Source of the DNA: Actinomycetota bacterium
Lineage (GTDB): Bacteria > Actinomycetota > Actinomycetes > Mycobacteriales > Mycobacteriaceae
Length of the DNA stretch: 41,256 nucleotides
Direction of reading: 5' to 3'
Assembly (NCBI GenBank): GCA_018268465.1
Contig: JAFDWN010000031.1
Span: forward strand, 1-41,256
Under the pieces are notes generated by a model. The model saw only the letters and a program-made list of their open reading frames with translations, had not been told where the DNA came from and did not search any database. Each line of letters starts with the position of its first letter. Position 1 is the stretch's first letter. The position numbers and the translations under genes are program-made. Below, piece by piece: positions 22,730-31,463 of this stretch.

Positions 22730-23721
22730 CCGACACAGACAAGAGCGTCGTCGTCGACGGCATCCGGAAGTCTTTCGGTGACGTCCAGGCGTTGCGCGGC
22801 GTGAGTTTCGAGGTCGGCCGTGGCGAAGTGATCGGACTGCTCGGGCCCAACGGGGCGGGGAAGACCACCACCGTGGACATCCTGTCGACACTGACCCGCC
22901 CGGATGCGGGCCGCGCCGTGGTCGCCGGGCACGACGTGGTGCGCGATCCCGCCGGGGTGCGCCGGTCGATCATGCTGACCGGCCAGCAGGTGGCACTCGA
23001 CGACATGCTCACCGGACGGGAGAACCTCGTCCTGTTCGGGCGCCTGCAGGGTCTGACGAAATCCGTTGCGCGCGAACGCGCAGTGGAACTCGTCGACCAG
23101 TTCGACCTGGCCTACGCCGCCGACCGGCGGGTGGGCACCTACTCCGGCGGCATGCGGCGGCGTATCGACATCGCCTGCGGTCTGGTCGTGCGCCCGGAGG
23201 TGGTGTTCCTCGACGAACCCACCACCGGTCTGGATCCGCGCAGCCGACAGGCCATCTGGGATCTGGTGTCGCGCTTCAAGGACGCGGGCATCGCGACGCT
23301 GCTCACGACGCAGTACCTCGAAGAGGCGGACTCGCTGAGCGACCGGATCATCGTGATCGACCACGGCACCGTGGTGGCCGAGGGGACCGCCGACGAGCTC
23401 AAGGAGCGCACCGGCGGCACCTACTGCGAGATCGTGCCGCGCGATCTCAACGATCTGCCCGCCATCGTGGAGGCACTCGGCCCGCTGCTGCCCGAGCAGA
23501 ACAAGGCGGCGCTCACCGCCACCTCGGACCGCGTCGCCATGCCGGCCCCGCGGGGCGCCAACACCCTGCTCGAGGTCCTGGGCCGGCTGGAATCGGCCGA
23601 CATCGAACTGGCCGACATCGCCTTGCGCCGTCCGTCGCTCGACGACGTGTTCCTGGCGTTGACCACCGACAACACCGGAAGCAGCGGTGCGGCGCGGGTG
23701 GCGACGGACGCCCTGACATGA
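22726..23721 (+). CDS. drrA: DrrA-type ABC transporter ATP-binding protein
   Basis: A cytoplasmic ATPase of 331 residues, the length I recall for M. tuberculosis DrrA. Walker A is G40-T47 (GPNGAGKT), the Q-loop lies in LTGQQVAL, the signature is YSGGMRRR near 139-146, and Walker B is VVFLDEPTTGLD at 159-170. The switch position has Gln (LLTTQYLEEAD) instead of His, as is usual in the DrrA family. The C-terminal extension of about 90 residues is also typical. It powers export of the polyketide lipid together with the two membrane proteins that follow; position between ppsE and papA5 is the same as in the PDIM locus. The 3' end overlaps drrB by ATGA. Confidence 0.93.
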   Translation: MTDTDKSVVVDGIRKSFGDVQALRGVSFEVGRGEVIGLLGPNGAGKTTTVDILSTLTRPDAGRAVVAGHDVVRDPAGVRRSIMLTGQQVALDDMLTGRENLVLFGRLQGLTKSVARERAVELVDQFDLAYAADRRVGTYSGGMRRRIDIACGLVVRPEVVFLDEPTTGLDPRSRQAIWDLVSRFKDAGIATLLTTQYLEEADSLSDRIIVIDHGTVVAEGTADELKERTGGTYCEIVPRDLNDLPAIVEALGPLLPEQNKAALTATSDRVAMPAPRGANTLLEVLGRLESADIELADIALRRPSLDDVFLALTTDNTGSSGAARVATDALT

Positions 23722-24524
23722 CGGTGATCAGCACCGCACGGCCGACCACGTCGACCGTGTCGCAATGGTGGGTTCTGACCACCCGCCTCATCGCCCCCAC
23801 GCTGCGCAACGGTGAACTGGTCATCGCGTTCACCGCGTCGGCGGTGTTCACCGCCGGCTTCTACATCCCGCTGAACCAGGTGATCGGCGCGCGGACCGGG
23901 ATGAGCAGCTACGCCCAGTACCTGATGCCCATGGTCGTCATGCAGGCCATCGCGTTCGCGTCCATCTCCGCGTCGTTCCGCGCCGCAACGGACGCCGTGC
24001 AGGGCATCAACCGCCGCTTCAGCTCCATGCCGATCGCCGCGAGCACCCCGCTGGCGGCCCGGATGTCGGCGAGTATGTACCGCTGTGTGATCGGTCTGAC
24101 CGCGGCGATCATCAGCGTGCACGTCGTCGGGTTCCGGTTCTACGGAAGCATCTGGAACACCATCGGGCTGTGCGCGCTGGCCCTGATGATCGGGTTCACC
24201 CTCTCGCTGCTCGCCGACGTGATCGGAACGGCGTCCCGCAACCCGGAGGCCACCACCCAGTGGCTGGCGCTGCCCCAGCTGATCTTCGGCATGCTCTCGG
24301 TCGGCTTCCAGCCCGCCGCACTCTTCCCCGAGTGGATCCAGCCCCTGGTGCGCAATCAGCCGGTCTCGCAGTTCATCTACGCGATGCGGGCGCTGGCCGG
24401 CGACTCCACCCCAACCGCCGGCGTGGTGGACTGGGCGACGATCGGGCCGTCGGTGCTGTGGATCGCGGCACTGATCACGGTGACGGTGATCCTGTCGAAG
24501 TTCGTCCTTGGGAGGCGGTCCTGA
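23718..24524 (+). CDS. drrB: DrrB-type ABC-2 permease
   Basis: An integral membrane protein of 268 residues with about six hydrophobic segments and the ABC-2 membrane fold. Diagnostic stretches shared with mycobacterial DrrB from memory are GFYIPLNQ, FRAATDAVQGINRRFQSMP-like sequence near residues 88-105, GTASRNPEA, FPEWIQPLVRNQP and MRALAGD. It pairs with DrrC to form the membrane channel of the lipid exporter. It begins by ATGA overlap with drrA and its TGA overlaps the drrC ATG by one base, so stoichiometric translation is likely. Confidence 0.9.
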   Translation: MTVISTARPTTSTVSQWWVLTTRLIAPTLRNGELVIAFTASAVFTAGFYIPLNQVIGARTGMSSYAQYLMPMVVMQAIAFASISASFRAATDAVQGINRRFSSMPIAASTPLAARMSASMYRCVIGLTAAIISVHVVGFRFYGSIWNTIGLCALALMIGFTLSLLADVIGTASRNPEATTQWLALPQLIFGMLSVGFQPAALFPEWIQPLVRNQPVSQFIYAMRALAGDSTPTAGVVDWATIGPSVLWIAALITVTVILSKFVLGRRS

Positions 24525-25396
24525 TGGCGACCACTGATCAGCTGTCCGAAGCCGACCCGGGGTCCGCGTCTTCGTTCCTGGCCGACGGCGCCTTCCCCGT
24601 CGCCGACCGGTCCCGCCCGGAGAACTCGCTGCGGGTGCTCCTTCCGCAGACGCTGCTGCAGACCCAGCGGCTGCTGCTGCGCCTGTGGCGCAATCCGGCG
24701 ACCATCCTGCACGCACTGCTGCTGCCGGTGCTGTTCCTGTTCACGCTGGACATCGTGCTCGGCGACACGGTCTCGACGATCACCGGCAGAAGTGCGCTGT
24801 ACGGCAGCGTGCCTATGGTCACCATCGTCGGTGTGTTCTCGGGTGCGTCGGTCGGCGCCATCGGCATCATGCGCGAGCGGGCCGACGGTCTGATGGCGCG
24901 GCTGTGGGTGGTGCCCATCCACCGGGCGTCGGGCCTGCTGTCGCGGATGCTCGCCGAGGTGGTCCGGGTGTTCGTCACCGCACTCGTCATCCTCGCGATC
25001 GGCCTGGTGCTGGGAATGCGGCTGGAGCAGGGCTGGCTGGCCGCCCTGGGCTGGCTGTCCGTGCCGGTGATCTTCGGTGTCGCCTTCGCCTGCCTGGTCA
25101 CCACCGTGGCGCTGTATGTGCGCATCACGCTGCTGGTGGAGACACTCACCCTGGTCAATTCGCTGGGCATCTTCTTCTGCACCGGTTTCGTCCCGCTGGA
25201 CCAGTACCCGGAATGGGCCCAGCCGATCGTCGAGCACCAACCGATGACCTACGCCGTCGAGGCGATGCGCGGCATGTCCGTCGGCGGTCCGGTGCTGCAG
25301 CCGTTCCTGGCCGTGGTGGCGTGGTCGGTGGGAATCGTGGCGGTGTGCATCGTGCCGATGGTGATCGGCTACCGCCGGGCCAGCCGGCACAACTGA
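24524..25396 (+). CDS. drrC: DrrC-type ABC-2 permease
   Basis: An integral membrane protein of 290 residues. A GGGAGGCGG ribosome-binding sequence lies just before ATG 24524, and this start is preferred to any further upstream because it abuts the drrB stop and gives a normal DrrC N terminus. Shared family stretches are QTLLQTQRLLLR, MRERADGLMARLWVVPIHRASGL, GFVPLDQYPEWAQP and the terminal VIGYRRAS. About six transmembrane segments follow a cytoplasmic N-terminal region of about 50 residues. It is the second membrane subunit of the exporter. The stop overlaps the papA5 ATG by one base. Confidence 0.9.
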   Translation: MATTDQLSEADPGSASSFLADGAFPVADRSRPENSLRVLLPQTLLQTQRLLLRLWRNPATILHALLLPVLFLFTLDIVLGDTVSTITGRSALYGSVPMVTIVGVFSGASVGAIGIMRERADGLMARLWVVPIHRASGLLSRMLAEVVRVFVTALVILAIGLVLGMRLEQGWLAALGWLSVPVIFGVAFACLVTTVALYVRITLLVETLTLVNSLGIFFCTGFVPLDQYPEWAQPIVEHQPMTYAVEAMRGMSVGGPVLQPFLAVVAWSVGIVAVCIVPMVIGYRRASRHN

Positions 25397-26643
25397 TGTT
25401 CCCCGCCTCCGTCATCCGTAAACTCGCGCCCAGCGAGGAGTACTTCGCGCACACCCAGACGATCAACTCGGCCCGGGTGCACGTCACCGGACCGGTCGAC
25501 GTCGACGCGCTGGCCACCGCATTCGACGGCCTGCTGGAGGCCCATCCGGTGCTGGGCGGGCACCTCGAGGCCGATCCCGAGGGCCGCCACCACATCGTCG
25601 TCGACGACTTCATGCATCCCGGGATCTGGATCGTGGAAGCCGGCGACCCGGTGCCCACCGCCGACGAGGTCGGCCTGCGGCTCGACCAGCGCCAGACGCT
25701 GGTCAACCTGATGGTCAGCCCGGCCGGCGAGGGCAGCGAGATCACCCTCTACCTGCACCACAGTCTCGGCGACGGTTTCCACATGGCCGCGCTGCTGGCC
25801 GAGCTGTTCACCCACTACAGCGACGTCGTCGAGGGCGGCGGTCTCGGTGACATCAGCGCCGAACCCGCGCCCGAGTCGGTCGAGGCGCTGCTGGAGCACC
25901 GCGGTGTAGCCAAACTGCACCGCTCAGGACTGGAGCGGTTCCTGCCCGCGATGTTCGCCCACGAGCTGCCACCGCCGCGGACCGCAGGCCGTGCCGCGCT
26001 GAACCGCCCGACGCTGATCCCGGCCGCGCGCGGCCGGTTGACCGCCGACGAGACCACGGCGCTGGTCGAATTCGGCCGCGCCAACCGGCTGTTCCTCAAC
26101 AACCTGGTCTCCGCGGCAGTGCTGATCGCCGAATGGCAGATCCGGGAAACCCCCCACATCCCCATCCCGTACCTGTATCCGGTGAATCTGCGGCCCCTGC
26201 TGAATCCGCCGGTGTCGGCCACCGGCGCCACGAACGCGCTCGGGCTGGCCGCCTATCTGGCGCAGATCAGCCCGCAGACCACCGTCGTCGATCTCGCCCG
26301 CGATATCGCCGACACCTTCGCCGCCGATCTGTCCGACGGGGTGATCGCGCAGTCCCAACTGCATTTCAACCTCCAGTACGCCGAGGGTGCGCCGGGTCTG
26401 CCGAGTCTGGTGTTCTCCACCAACATCGGCCGGGTGCCGCCGATCCGGATGCCGGCGGGGCTGCGGATCGACGACTGGGAGACCGAGTTCTACCAGATGT
26501 CGGTGGTCTCCGACATGTACGCCGTCGGCGTGTTCGCCGATCAGCTGATCATCGAACACCACAGCCGCGACGAGGCCCCGGAACGGGAAGTCGACCTGGC
26601 CCTTGCGCTGCTGCGCGACGCCACTACGCGACCGGCACCCTGA
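25396..26643 (+). CDS. papA5: PapA5-type polyketide-associated acyltransferase
   Basis: A cytoplasmic acyltransferase of 415 residues (PapA5 is about 422). The N terminus (MFPASVIRKLAPSEE) matches PapA5 closely from memory. The catalytic HHxxxDG motif of the condensation/acyltransferase superfamily is intact at 121-127 (HHSLGDG). PapA5 esterifies the hydroxyl groups of phthiocerol with mycocerosic acids taken from Mas. Here no mas gene follows, so the acyl donor must be encoded elsewhere or be a different acid. It is translationally coupled to drrC upstream and to the DUF2505 gene downstream, in each case by a one-base TGATG overlap. Confidence 0.92.
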   Translation: MFPASVIRKLAPSEEYFAHTQTINSARVHVTGPVDVDALATAFDGLLEAHPVLGGHLEADPEGRHHIVVDDFMHPGIWIVEAGDPVPTADEVGLRLDQRQTLVNLMVSPAGEGSEITLYLHHSLGDGFHMAALLAELFTHYSDVVEGGGLGDISAEPAPESVEALLEHRGVAKLHRSGLERFLPAMFAHELPPPRTAGRAALNRPTLIPAARGRLTADETTALVEFGRANRLFLNNLVSAAVLIAEWQIRETPHIPIPYLYPVNLRPLLNPPVSATGATNALGLAAYLAQISPQTTVVDLARDIADTFAADLSDGVIAQSQLHFNLQYAEGAPGLPSLVFSTNIGRVPPIRMPAGLRIDDWETEFYQMSVVSDMYAVGVFADQLIIEHHSRDEAPEREVDLALALLRDATTRPAP

Positions 26644-27149
26644 TGGCCCGGTCGTTCACGCTGACGGTGCAGTCCCCGGCGACCGTCGAGCAGGTCCTCG
26701 CCGCCTTCGGCGACCCCCAGTACTGGCAGGCGCGGCTGGCCGCGCTGAGCGGCGGTACCGGGGTGCTCGACGAACTGCGCGTCGACGGCGACGGAACGGT
26801 CACCGTCGCCACCACCAGCAGCCTGCTGCGCGACCGGCTGCCCAAGATCATCACCCAGGTGCACCGCGGTGACGTGCATCTGGTGCGCCGGGAACGCTGG
26901 CGGTGGGTGGAGGACGGTCGGGTCCACGGTGAGATCACGGCGTCGGTTCCCGGTGCACCGCTGTCGGTGGCCGGCGCGGCGCTGCTGGCGCCGGCGCCGA
27001 CGGGTTCGCGCGGCGACTACACCACCACCGTGTCGGTATCGCTTCCGCTGGTGGCGGCCTCCATCGAGAACTTCATCGGCGGGCAGGCCACCGAGCAGAT
27101 CACCGCACTGCAGCGGTTCACCACCGAGTGGATCGCCGCGCAGGGGTAA
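26643..27149 (+). CDS. DUF2505 family protein (SRPBCC-like)
   Basis: A protein of 168 residues with no signal peptide or membrane segment. It opens with the pattern MARSFTLTV...PATVEQVLAAFGDPQYWQARLA, typical of the actinobacterial DUF2505 family, which is thought to have the START/SRPBCC fold that encloses hydrophobic ligands. The ATG overlaps the papA5 stop by one base, so it is the last cistron of the lipid operon. In the M. tuberculosis PDIM locus papA5 is followed instead by the convergent mas, so this gene is an addition specific to this arrangement. A ligand-binding role in lipid transfer is only inference. It ends 21 bp from the convergent VWA gene; no terminator hairpin is evident there. 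Confidence 0.75.
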   Translation: MARSFTLTVQSPATVEQVLAAFGDPQYWQARLAALSGGTGVLDELRVDGDGTVTVATTSSLLRDRLPKIITQVHRGDVHLVRRERWRWVEDGRVHGEITASVPGAPLSVAGAALLAPAPTGSRGDYTTTVSVSLPLVAASIENFIGGQATEQITALQRFTTEWIAAQG

Positions 27150-27170
27150 CGACCCGGACCGGCCGGTGTC

Positions 27171-29054
27171 TCACGCCAGGAACCGGGTGACCGCGGCGAG
27201 CATCTCGGGGGAGTCCGAGGCGGGCACGCTCTGGTAGGTGCCACCGCTGAGCTGCGCGACGGACTCCCAGGTATCCCGGTCGGGGTCGTTGCCGACGTTG
27301 ATGACGTCGATGGTGACGGGCCGGGCGGGGTCGGCGTTCTGCCGGACCATGTCCAGCAGACCACTGCTGCCCAGTGACTGGTCGGTATGCGGCCCGGAGG
27401 TGATCACCAGAATCGAATTCGGTTGTCCCTGCCGGTAGCTGGCTTGCGCGGCGGCGTAGACGTTGCGCAGCGTGGTGAACGACACCCGGCCTCCGGCCGA
27501 GCCGGCCAGACCGTCCAGGGTGGAGGTGAGGACCTCGGCGCGGCTCTGCCCTTCGACGTCGTCGCTGAGCCTGCCCAGGTTGACCTGGGTGGTGCCGGTG
27601 CCGCCGTCGAACGTGGTGAGGCCGACCGCCGCGGTCGGCGGCAGCGCACCGATGCGGGTGTTGAGCGCGGAGACCACCGGCGCCAGGTTCAACGACTGGT
27701 CCAGCATGATCGTCACCGCCGGACTCTGCACCGGCGCGGTCAGCGCGTCGGCCAGCGTGGTTCGCATCGCGTTGTCGCCGACCGACAGCGGCGCCGACAG
27801 GTCCGCGAAGTTCGTGACGTCACTGTCGGGCGGGGTGGCGCCTTCGGTGCGGAAACCGGCGCCCGCCAACTCGGCCAGCTGCTCGGGTTTGCGCATGAAC
27901 CGGGCGAATTCGCTGGCGGCGGCCACCTGTTCCTGGGACAGCCAGTCACCGCTGAGCAGCACGGTCGGGTAGTCCGCGAGTGCGGTCGGGCCCGGCGGCA
28001 GCCACGAGGCGAGGGTGTTCTTGGCGTCGGACAGGCCCGCGCCGCGCTGGAACAGCTGCTGTTCGGTGGTCACGACCGCGTGCACGTCGGCGGTGTCCGG
28101 CTCGGACGCGTCCAGCAGTGCATCCATCGCGGTGGACGCCGTGTCGTCGGCGAGGCGGGGCTGACCCGCCATCAGGGTGCTGACCGCCCCCATGCCCGCG
28201 GTCGGGGGAGCACCGTCGGGTGCCGCGGCCGCCGCCACCGCCTCGGCCGCCAGATAGGTGGCGTCCCCGTCACCGGTGAGCGGCAGCGCCAGCTTCAGCG
28301 ATCCCCAGCCGCGCAGACCCAGCCCGTCCAGGGCGGCGGGATCGCTCTGCAACCCCGGCAGGCTGCCCCAGCTCTGCCGGGCCAGCGCACCCCGCAGTTG
28401 GGGGCGTACCGCCAGCACGACGGGCGAACTCACCAGCGACCGGCTGTCGCTGACGGTCTTCGCACCGGCCACCGCTTCGAGCCGCGCCTCGGACACGCCG
28501 CTGGCGGGAACCCACAACGCGGGGCGTTCACCGAGGTCACCGGGCCAGCTGCCGCCAAATCCGTTGACCACCTGATCGGATTCGGCCGACTTCACCCCAA
28601 CCTTGACGCAGCGGTCGCCGACGGGGCTGGCCGTGTCGTTGTAGCGGTCGGCCAGGGCCTGGACGTGGTCGGCGATGGTCGGGTCGGCGAGCACCGCCAC
28701 CGCGAGGTCACCGTCGACGCACCGCGCCGCCGCGGCGTCGCTGCGGTCGGACAGCGCGTCACCGAAGAACCGCCACACGATGACCACCCCGACGACCACC
28801 ACGACGGTCACCAGCGCGACGATCACGCCGACGCTGACGCCGCGCCGGCCGGTGTTCACCGCCCGGTGGCTGCCGGTCCATTCGCCGCTGTCCCAATCGG
28901 GACGTTTGATGCGGGTGGTCTCGGATTCGGACGCGGCCACCTCACCGGTGTCCGGCGCGTCGTCCGCACCGGTGTCACCGGTGTCGCCGAAGGGCTGCCG
29001 GAGACCGCGTTCGTCCGGCGAATCCTCGGGATCGGGAATGCTGTGCCTGCCCAT
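27171..29054 (-). CDS. Membrane-anchored von Willebrand factor A domain protein (Rv1836c-like)
   Basis: A protein of 627 residues. It begins MGRHSIPDPEDS, a start I associate with Rv1836c orthologues, followed by an acidic, disordered cytoplasmic region, one transmembrane helix about 73-95 and a large exported region. The middle part (about 110-420) resembles a periplasmic solute-binding domain; the C-terminal part from about 430 is a von Willebrand A fold (TIMLDQSLNL, SILVITSGPHTDQS). The metal site DxSxS is read as DQSLN, so metal binding may be weakened. The function is unknown; VWA domains usually mediate protein-protein contact. It lies 102 bp downstream of glcB on the same strand, as in M. 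tuberculosis. Confidence 0.82.
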   Translation of the reverse strand: MGRHSIPDPEDSPDERGLRQPFGDTGDTGADDAPDTGEVAASESETTRIKRPDWDSGEWTGSHRAVNTGRRGVSVGVIVALVTVVVVVGVVIVWRFFGDALSDRSDAAAARCVDGDLAVAVLADPTIADHVQALADRYNDTASPVGDRCVKVGVKSAESDQVVNGFGGSWPGDLGERPALWVPASGVSEARLEAVAGAKTVSDSRSLVSSPVVLAVRPQLRGALARQSWGSLPGLQSDPAALDGLGLRGWGSLKLALPLTGDGDATYLAAEAVAAAAAPDGAPPTAGMGAVSTLMAGQPRLADDTASTAMDALLDASEPDTADVHAVVTTEQQLFQRGAGLSDAKNTLASWLPPGPTALADYPTVLLSGDWLSQEQVAAASEFARFMRKPEQLAELAGAGFRTEGATPPDSDVTNFADLSAPLSVGDNAMRTTLADALTAPVQSPAVTIMLDQSLNLAPVVSALNTRIGALPPTAAVGLTTFDGGTGTTQVNLGRLSDDVEGQSRAEVLTSTLDGLAGSAGGRVSFTTLRNVYAAAQASYRQGQPNSILVITSGPHTDQSLGSSGLLDMVRQNADPARPVTIDVINVGNDPDRDTWESVAQLSGGTYQSVPASDSPEMLAAVTRFLA

Positions 29055-29117
29055 CCCTAACCCCTGTGCTCCCGTCGTCGCGTCGTCATCGTCGGCCCCC
29101 CACTCGGTTCCGCCGAG

Positions 29118-29123
29118 AGTCTA
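29118..29123 (-). promoter_or_regulatory. Candidate -10 element for the VWA gene
   Basis: On the - strand the glcB-VWA gap reads TAGACT, which fits the mycobacterial TAnnnT -10 hexamer. A start of transcription about 7 bases downstream would give a leader of about 55 nt. No convincing -35 is seen, which is common in mycobacteria. A short hairpin (CTCGG...CCGAG, 29103-29117) overlaps the presumed start. Confidence 0.25.
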
Positions 29124-29156
29124 GTCAACGCCCGGACACAGACGCCGCGGCTCACC

Positions 29157-31364
29157 TCACACACCGTTGGCGGCAGCCCTGGCCTTGAACTCGCGACGCC
29201 GGCGGTGAAGGATCGGCTCGGTGTAGCCATTCGGCTGCGCCGCACCGGACAGGATGAGTTCCTGCGCGGCCTGGAAGGCGATGCTGGCCTCCGGATCCGG
29301 GGCCATCGGCCGGTAGGTGGGGTCACCCGCGTTCTGCTGGTCGACCACCGCCGCCATCCGTCGCAGGCTGGCCTTCACATCCTCCTCGGTGATCACGCCG
29401 TGACGCAGCCAGTTGGCCAGCAGCTGACTGGAGATCCGCAGCGTCGCGCGATCCTCCATGAGCGCGACGTCGTGGATGTCGGGCACCTTCGAGCAGCCGA
29501 CACCGGCGTCGATCCAGCGCACCACGTAGCCGAGGATCGACTGGCAGTTGTTGTCGACCTCCTCGTGGATCTCCTCGGGCGCCCACGCCAGTTCCTTGGC
29601 CAGTGGGATCGTGAGGATGTCGCCGATCGAGGTGCGCGGCGTTCCTGCGAGTTCCTTCTGCACCTCGAAGACGTCCACTTCGTGATAGTGCATCGCGTGC
29701 AGGGTGGCCGCCGTCGGCGAGGGCACCCACGCGGTGGTGGCGCCCGCCTTGGGCTGGCCGATCTTCTGCGCGACCATATCGGCCATCAACTCGGTCATGG
29801 CCCACATACCCTTGCCGATCTGCGCCCGCCCGGAGAAGCCGGTGGCCAGGCCCGTGTCGACGTTGGCATCCTCATAGGCCAGGATCCACGGCTGGCTCTT
29901 CATCGCACCCTTGCGGATCATCGGGCCGGCATCCATCGACGTGTGGATCTCGTCGCCGGTGCGGTCAAGGAATCCGGTGTTGATGAACACCACCCGGTCG
30001 GCCGCCGCCTTGATGCACGCCTTGAGGTTGACCGTGGTGCGTCGCTCCTCGTCCATGATGCCGACCTTGATGGTGGCCTGGGGCAGACCGAGCACATCTT
30101 CGACACGGCTGAACAGCTCGCAGGTGAACGCGACCTCGTCGGGTCCGTGCATCTTGGGCTTCACGATGTAGATCGACCCGGTCCGGCTGTTGACGAGCGG
30201 ACCGTTGGCCGCACCGGATTTGAGCCCGTGCATGGCGATGAGGCTGGTGAACAGCGCGTCCTGAATGCCTTCCGGCACCTCCGCGCCGTCCTGGCCGTCG
30301 GCATCGACCACGATCGCGTCGTTGGTCATCAGATGGCCGACATTGCGCACGAACAGCAGGCTGCGCCCCGGCAGCGTCACCTCCCCGCCGTCGGGAGCGG
30401 TGTAGGTGCGGTCCTCGCTGAGCACCCGGGTGAACGTGGCGCCGTCCTTGGTCACCGCTTCGGCGAGGTCACCTTTGTTCAACCCCAGCCAGTTGCGGTA
30501 TCCGAGCACCTTGTCGTCGGCGTCGACGGCGGCCACCGAATCCTCGAAGTCCATGATCGTGGTGATGGCGGACTCCAGGACGACATCCTTGATACCCGCG
30601 GCATCGGTGGCGCCGATGGGCGAGTCGGGGTCGATGACGATCTGGATGTGCAGACCGTTGTTGGCCAACAGGATCGACGAGGGGCTGCCCGCCTCGCCCG
30701 TATAGCCGACGAACTGTTCGGGTGCGGCCAGCCCGGTGGACAGCCCGTCACCCAGGGTCGCCAGCAGCTGGCCGTCGTCCACGGTGAAGCCGGTGGCATC
30801 GACGTAGGACCCGCCGGCCAGCGGCACCGCGCGGTCCAGGAACGCACGCGCGTAGGCGATCACCTTGTCACCGCGCGCCTTGTTGTAACCCGATCCCTTC
30901 TCCGCACCGTCCTCTGCGGGAATCACGTCGGTGCCGTACAGCGCGTCGTACAGCGAGCCCCAGCGCGCGTTGGCGGCGTTGAGCGCGAACCGGGCGTTGA
31001 GCACGGGCACCACGAGCTGCGGCCCGGCGGTCGTGGTGATCTCGTCGTCCACCCCGGCCGTGGTGATGGTGAAGTCGCCGGGCTCGGGCAGCAGATAGCC
31101 GATGTCGACGAGGAACTGCTGGTAGGCCTCCGGATCCAGGGGCCCGATCACCCGCTGGCGGTGCCACTTGTCGATTTGGGCCTGCAGTTCGTCACGACGT
31201 GCGAGGAGCGCCTCGTTCTGCGGGGTGAGATCGGCGATCACCTTGTCCACGCCGGACCAGAACGTCTCGGGGTCGAGGTCGGTACCAGGCAGCGCCTCAT
31301 TGGTGATGAAGTCGTAGAGCACCTTGGCCACACGGAGGTTGCCCACCGCCACGCGTTCGCTCAT
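29157..31364 (-). CDS. glcB: Malate synthase G
   Basis: A protein of 735 residues, near the usual length (741 in M. tuberculosis). It condenses glyoxylate with acetyl-CoA to malate and CoA in the glyoxylate shunt and is needed for growth on fatty acids. Seen: the N-terminal [13 protein letters not shown], the TIM-barrel segments [19 protein letters not shown] (catalytic Arg), [15 protein letters not shown] (metal-binding Glu) and [11 protein letters not shown], and the C-terminal helical domain with [12 protein letters not shown] carrying the catalytic Asp. The ATG at 31364 is preceded by GGAGCGGAGGCGG and overlaps the stop of a tiny upstream ORF (ATGA). It therefore appears to be translated through a chain of mini-cistrons. 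The neighbour downstream is the VWA gene. Confidence 0.97.
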   Translation of the reverse strand: MSERVAVGNLRVAKVLYDFITNEALPGTDLDPETFWSGVDKVIADLTPQNEALLARRDELQAQIDKWHRQRVIGPLDPEAYQQFLVDIGYLLPEPGDFTITTAGVDDEITTTAGPQLVVPVLNARFALNAANARWGSLYDALYGTDVIPAEDGAEKGSGYNKARGDKVIAYARAFLDRAVPLAGGSYVDATGFTVDDGQLLATLGDGLSTGLAAPEQFVGYTGEAGSPSSILLANNGLHIQIVIDPDSPIGATDAAGIKDVVLESAITTIMDFEDSVAAVDADDKVLGYRNWLGLNKGDLAEAVTKDGATFTRVLSEDRTYTAPDGGEVTLPGRSLLFVRNVGHLMTNDAIVVDADGQDGAEVPEGIQDALFTSLIAMHGLKSGAANGPLVNSRTGSIYIVKPKMHGPDEVAFTCELFSRVEDVLGLPQATIKVGIMDEERRTTVNLKACIKAAADRVVFINTGFLDRTGDEIHTSMDAGPMIRKGAMKSQPWILAYEDANVDTGLATGFSGRAQIGKGMWAMTELMADMVAQKIGQPKAGATTAWVPSPTAATLHAMHYHEVDVFEVQKELAGTPRTSIGDILTIPLAKELAWAPEEIHEEVDNNCQSILGYVVRWIDAGVGCSKVPDIHDVALMEDRATLRISSQLLANWLRHGVITEEDVKASLRRMAAVVDQQNAGDPTYRPMAPDPEASIAFQAAQELILSGAAQPNGYTEPILHRRRREFKARAAANGV

Positions 31365-31399
31365 GCGCGATCCGCCTCCGCTCCTCGCTGGTCGGTCAT
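31361..31399 (-). CDS. Mini-cistron c (12 aa), overlaps glcB start
   Basis: An ORF for [12 protein letters not shown], whose TGA overlaps the glcB ATG as ATGA. The purine-rich codons for RGAEA double as the ribosome-binding sequence of glcB. The peptide itself has no recognisable function; the arrangement suggests translational coupling or attenuation. Its coding status is inferred only from layout. Confidence 0.45.
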   Translation of the reverse strand: MTDQRGAEADRA

Positions 31400-31434
31400 G
31401 CGCGATCCGCCTCCGCTCCTCGCTGGTCGGTCAT
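31396..31434 (-). CDS. Mini-cistron b (12 aa), identical to mini-cistron c
   Basis: A second copy of the [15 protein letters not shown], identical at the DNA level. Its start overlaps the stop of mini-cistron a and its stop overlaps the start of mini-cistron c, each as ATGA. The GGAGCGG in mini-cistron a provides its ribosome-binding sequence. Confidence 0.45.
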   Translation of the reverse strand: MTDQRGAEADRA

Positions 31435-31463
31435 GCGCGATCCGCTCCTGGGTTGAACGTCAT
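31431..31463 (-). CDS. Mini-cistron a (10 aa), overlaps the stop of the upstream gene
   Basis: An ORF for [10 protein letters not shown]. Its ATG overlaps the TGA of the preceding 343-residue gene (ATGA) and has a strong GAGAGG five bases upstream. Its TGA overlaps mini-cistron b. It shares the ending GADRA with the repeated units, so the repeat may have arisen by copying an older leader ORF. Confidence 0.45.
   Translation of the reverse strand: MTFNPGADRA

Larger units (their letters stand above)
31361..31449. repeat. 35-bp tandem repeat, two full copies plus a partial one, at the glcB start
   Basis: Two identical 35-bp units (31361-31395 and 31396-31430) are followed by a third shortened unit (31431-31449). 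Read on the - strand each unit runs from ATGACCGACC through a purine-rich GAGGAGCGGAGGCGG to GATCGCGC, just before the next ATG. As the length is not a multiple of three, the units do not encode an extended glcB N terminus; they instead create successive short ORFs. The unit copies the ribosome-binding region of glcB. Confidence 0.95.

Noticed and set aside
23300-23330. DrrA as an inactive ATPase because the switch His is Gln
   Set aside because: Gln at this position is usual for the DrrA family, and Walker A, Walker B and signature motifs are all intact.
27158-27167. Palindrome ACCGGCCGGT between the convergent DUF2505 and VWA genes
   Set aside because: It has no loop and no T-run, and such GC-rich palindromes are common at this composition; not called as a terminator.
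27387-29060. 557-codon + strand frame opposite the VWA gene
   Set aside because: Antisense shadow made of Arg/Gly/Val-rich sequence; the - strand product has a proper start, membrane helix and VWA fold.
31361-31449. CRISPR or regulatory satellite array
   Set aside because: The repeats are directly adjacent with no spacers, only two to three copies, and coincide with start codons and ribosome-binding sequence.
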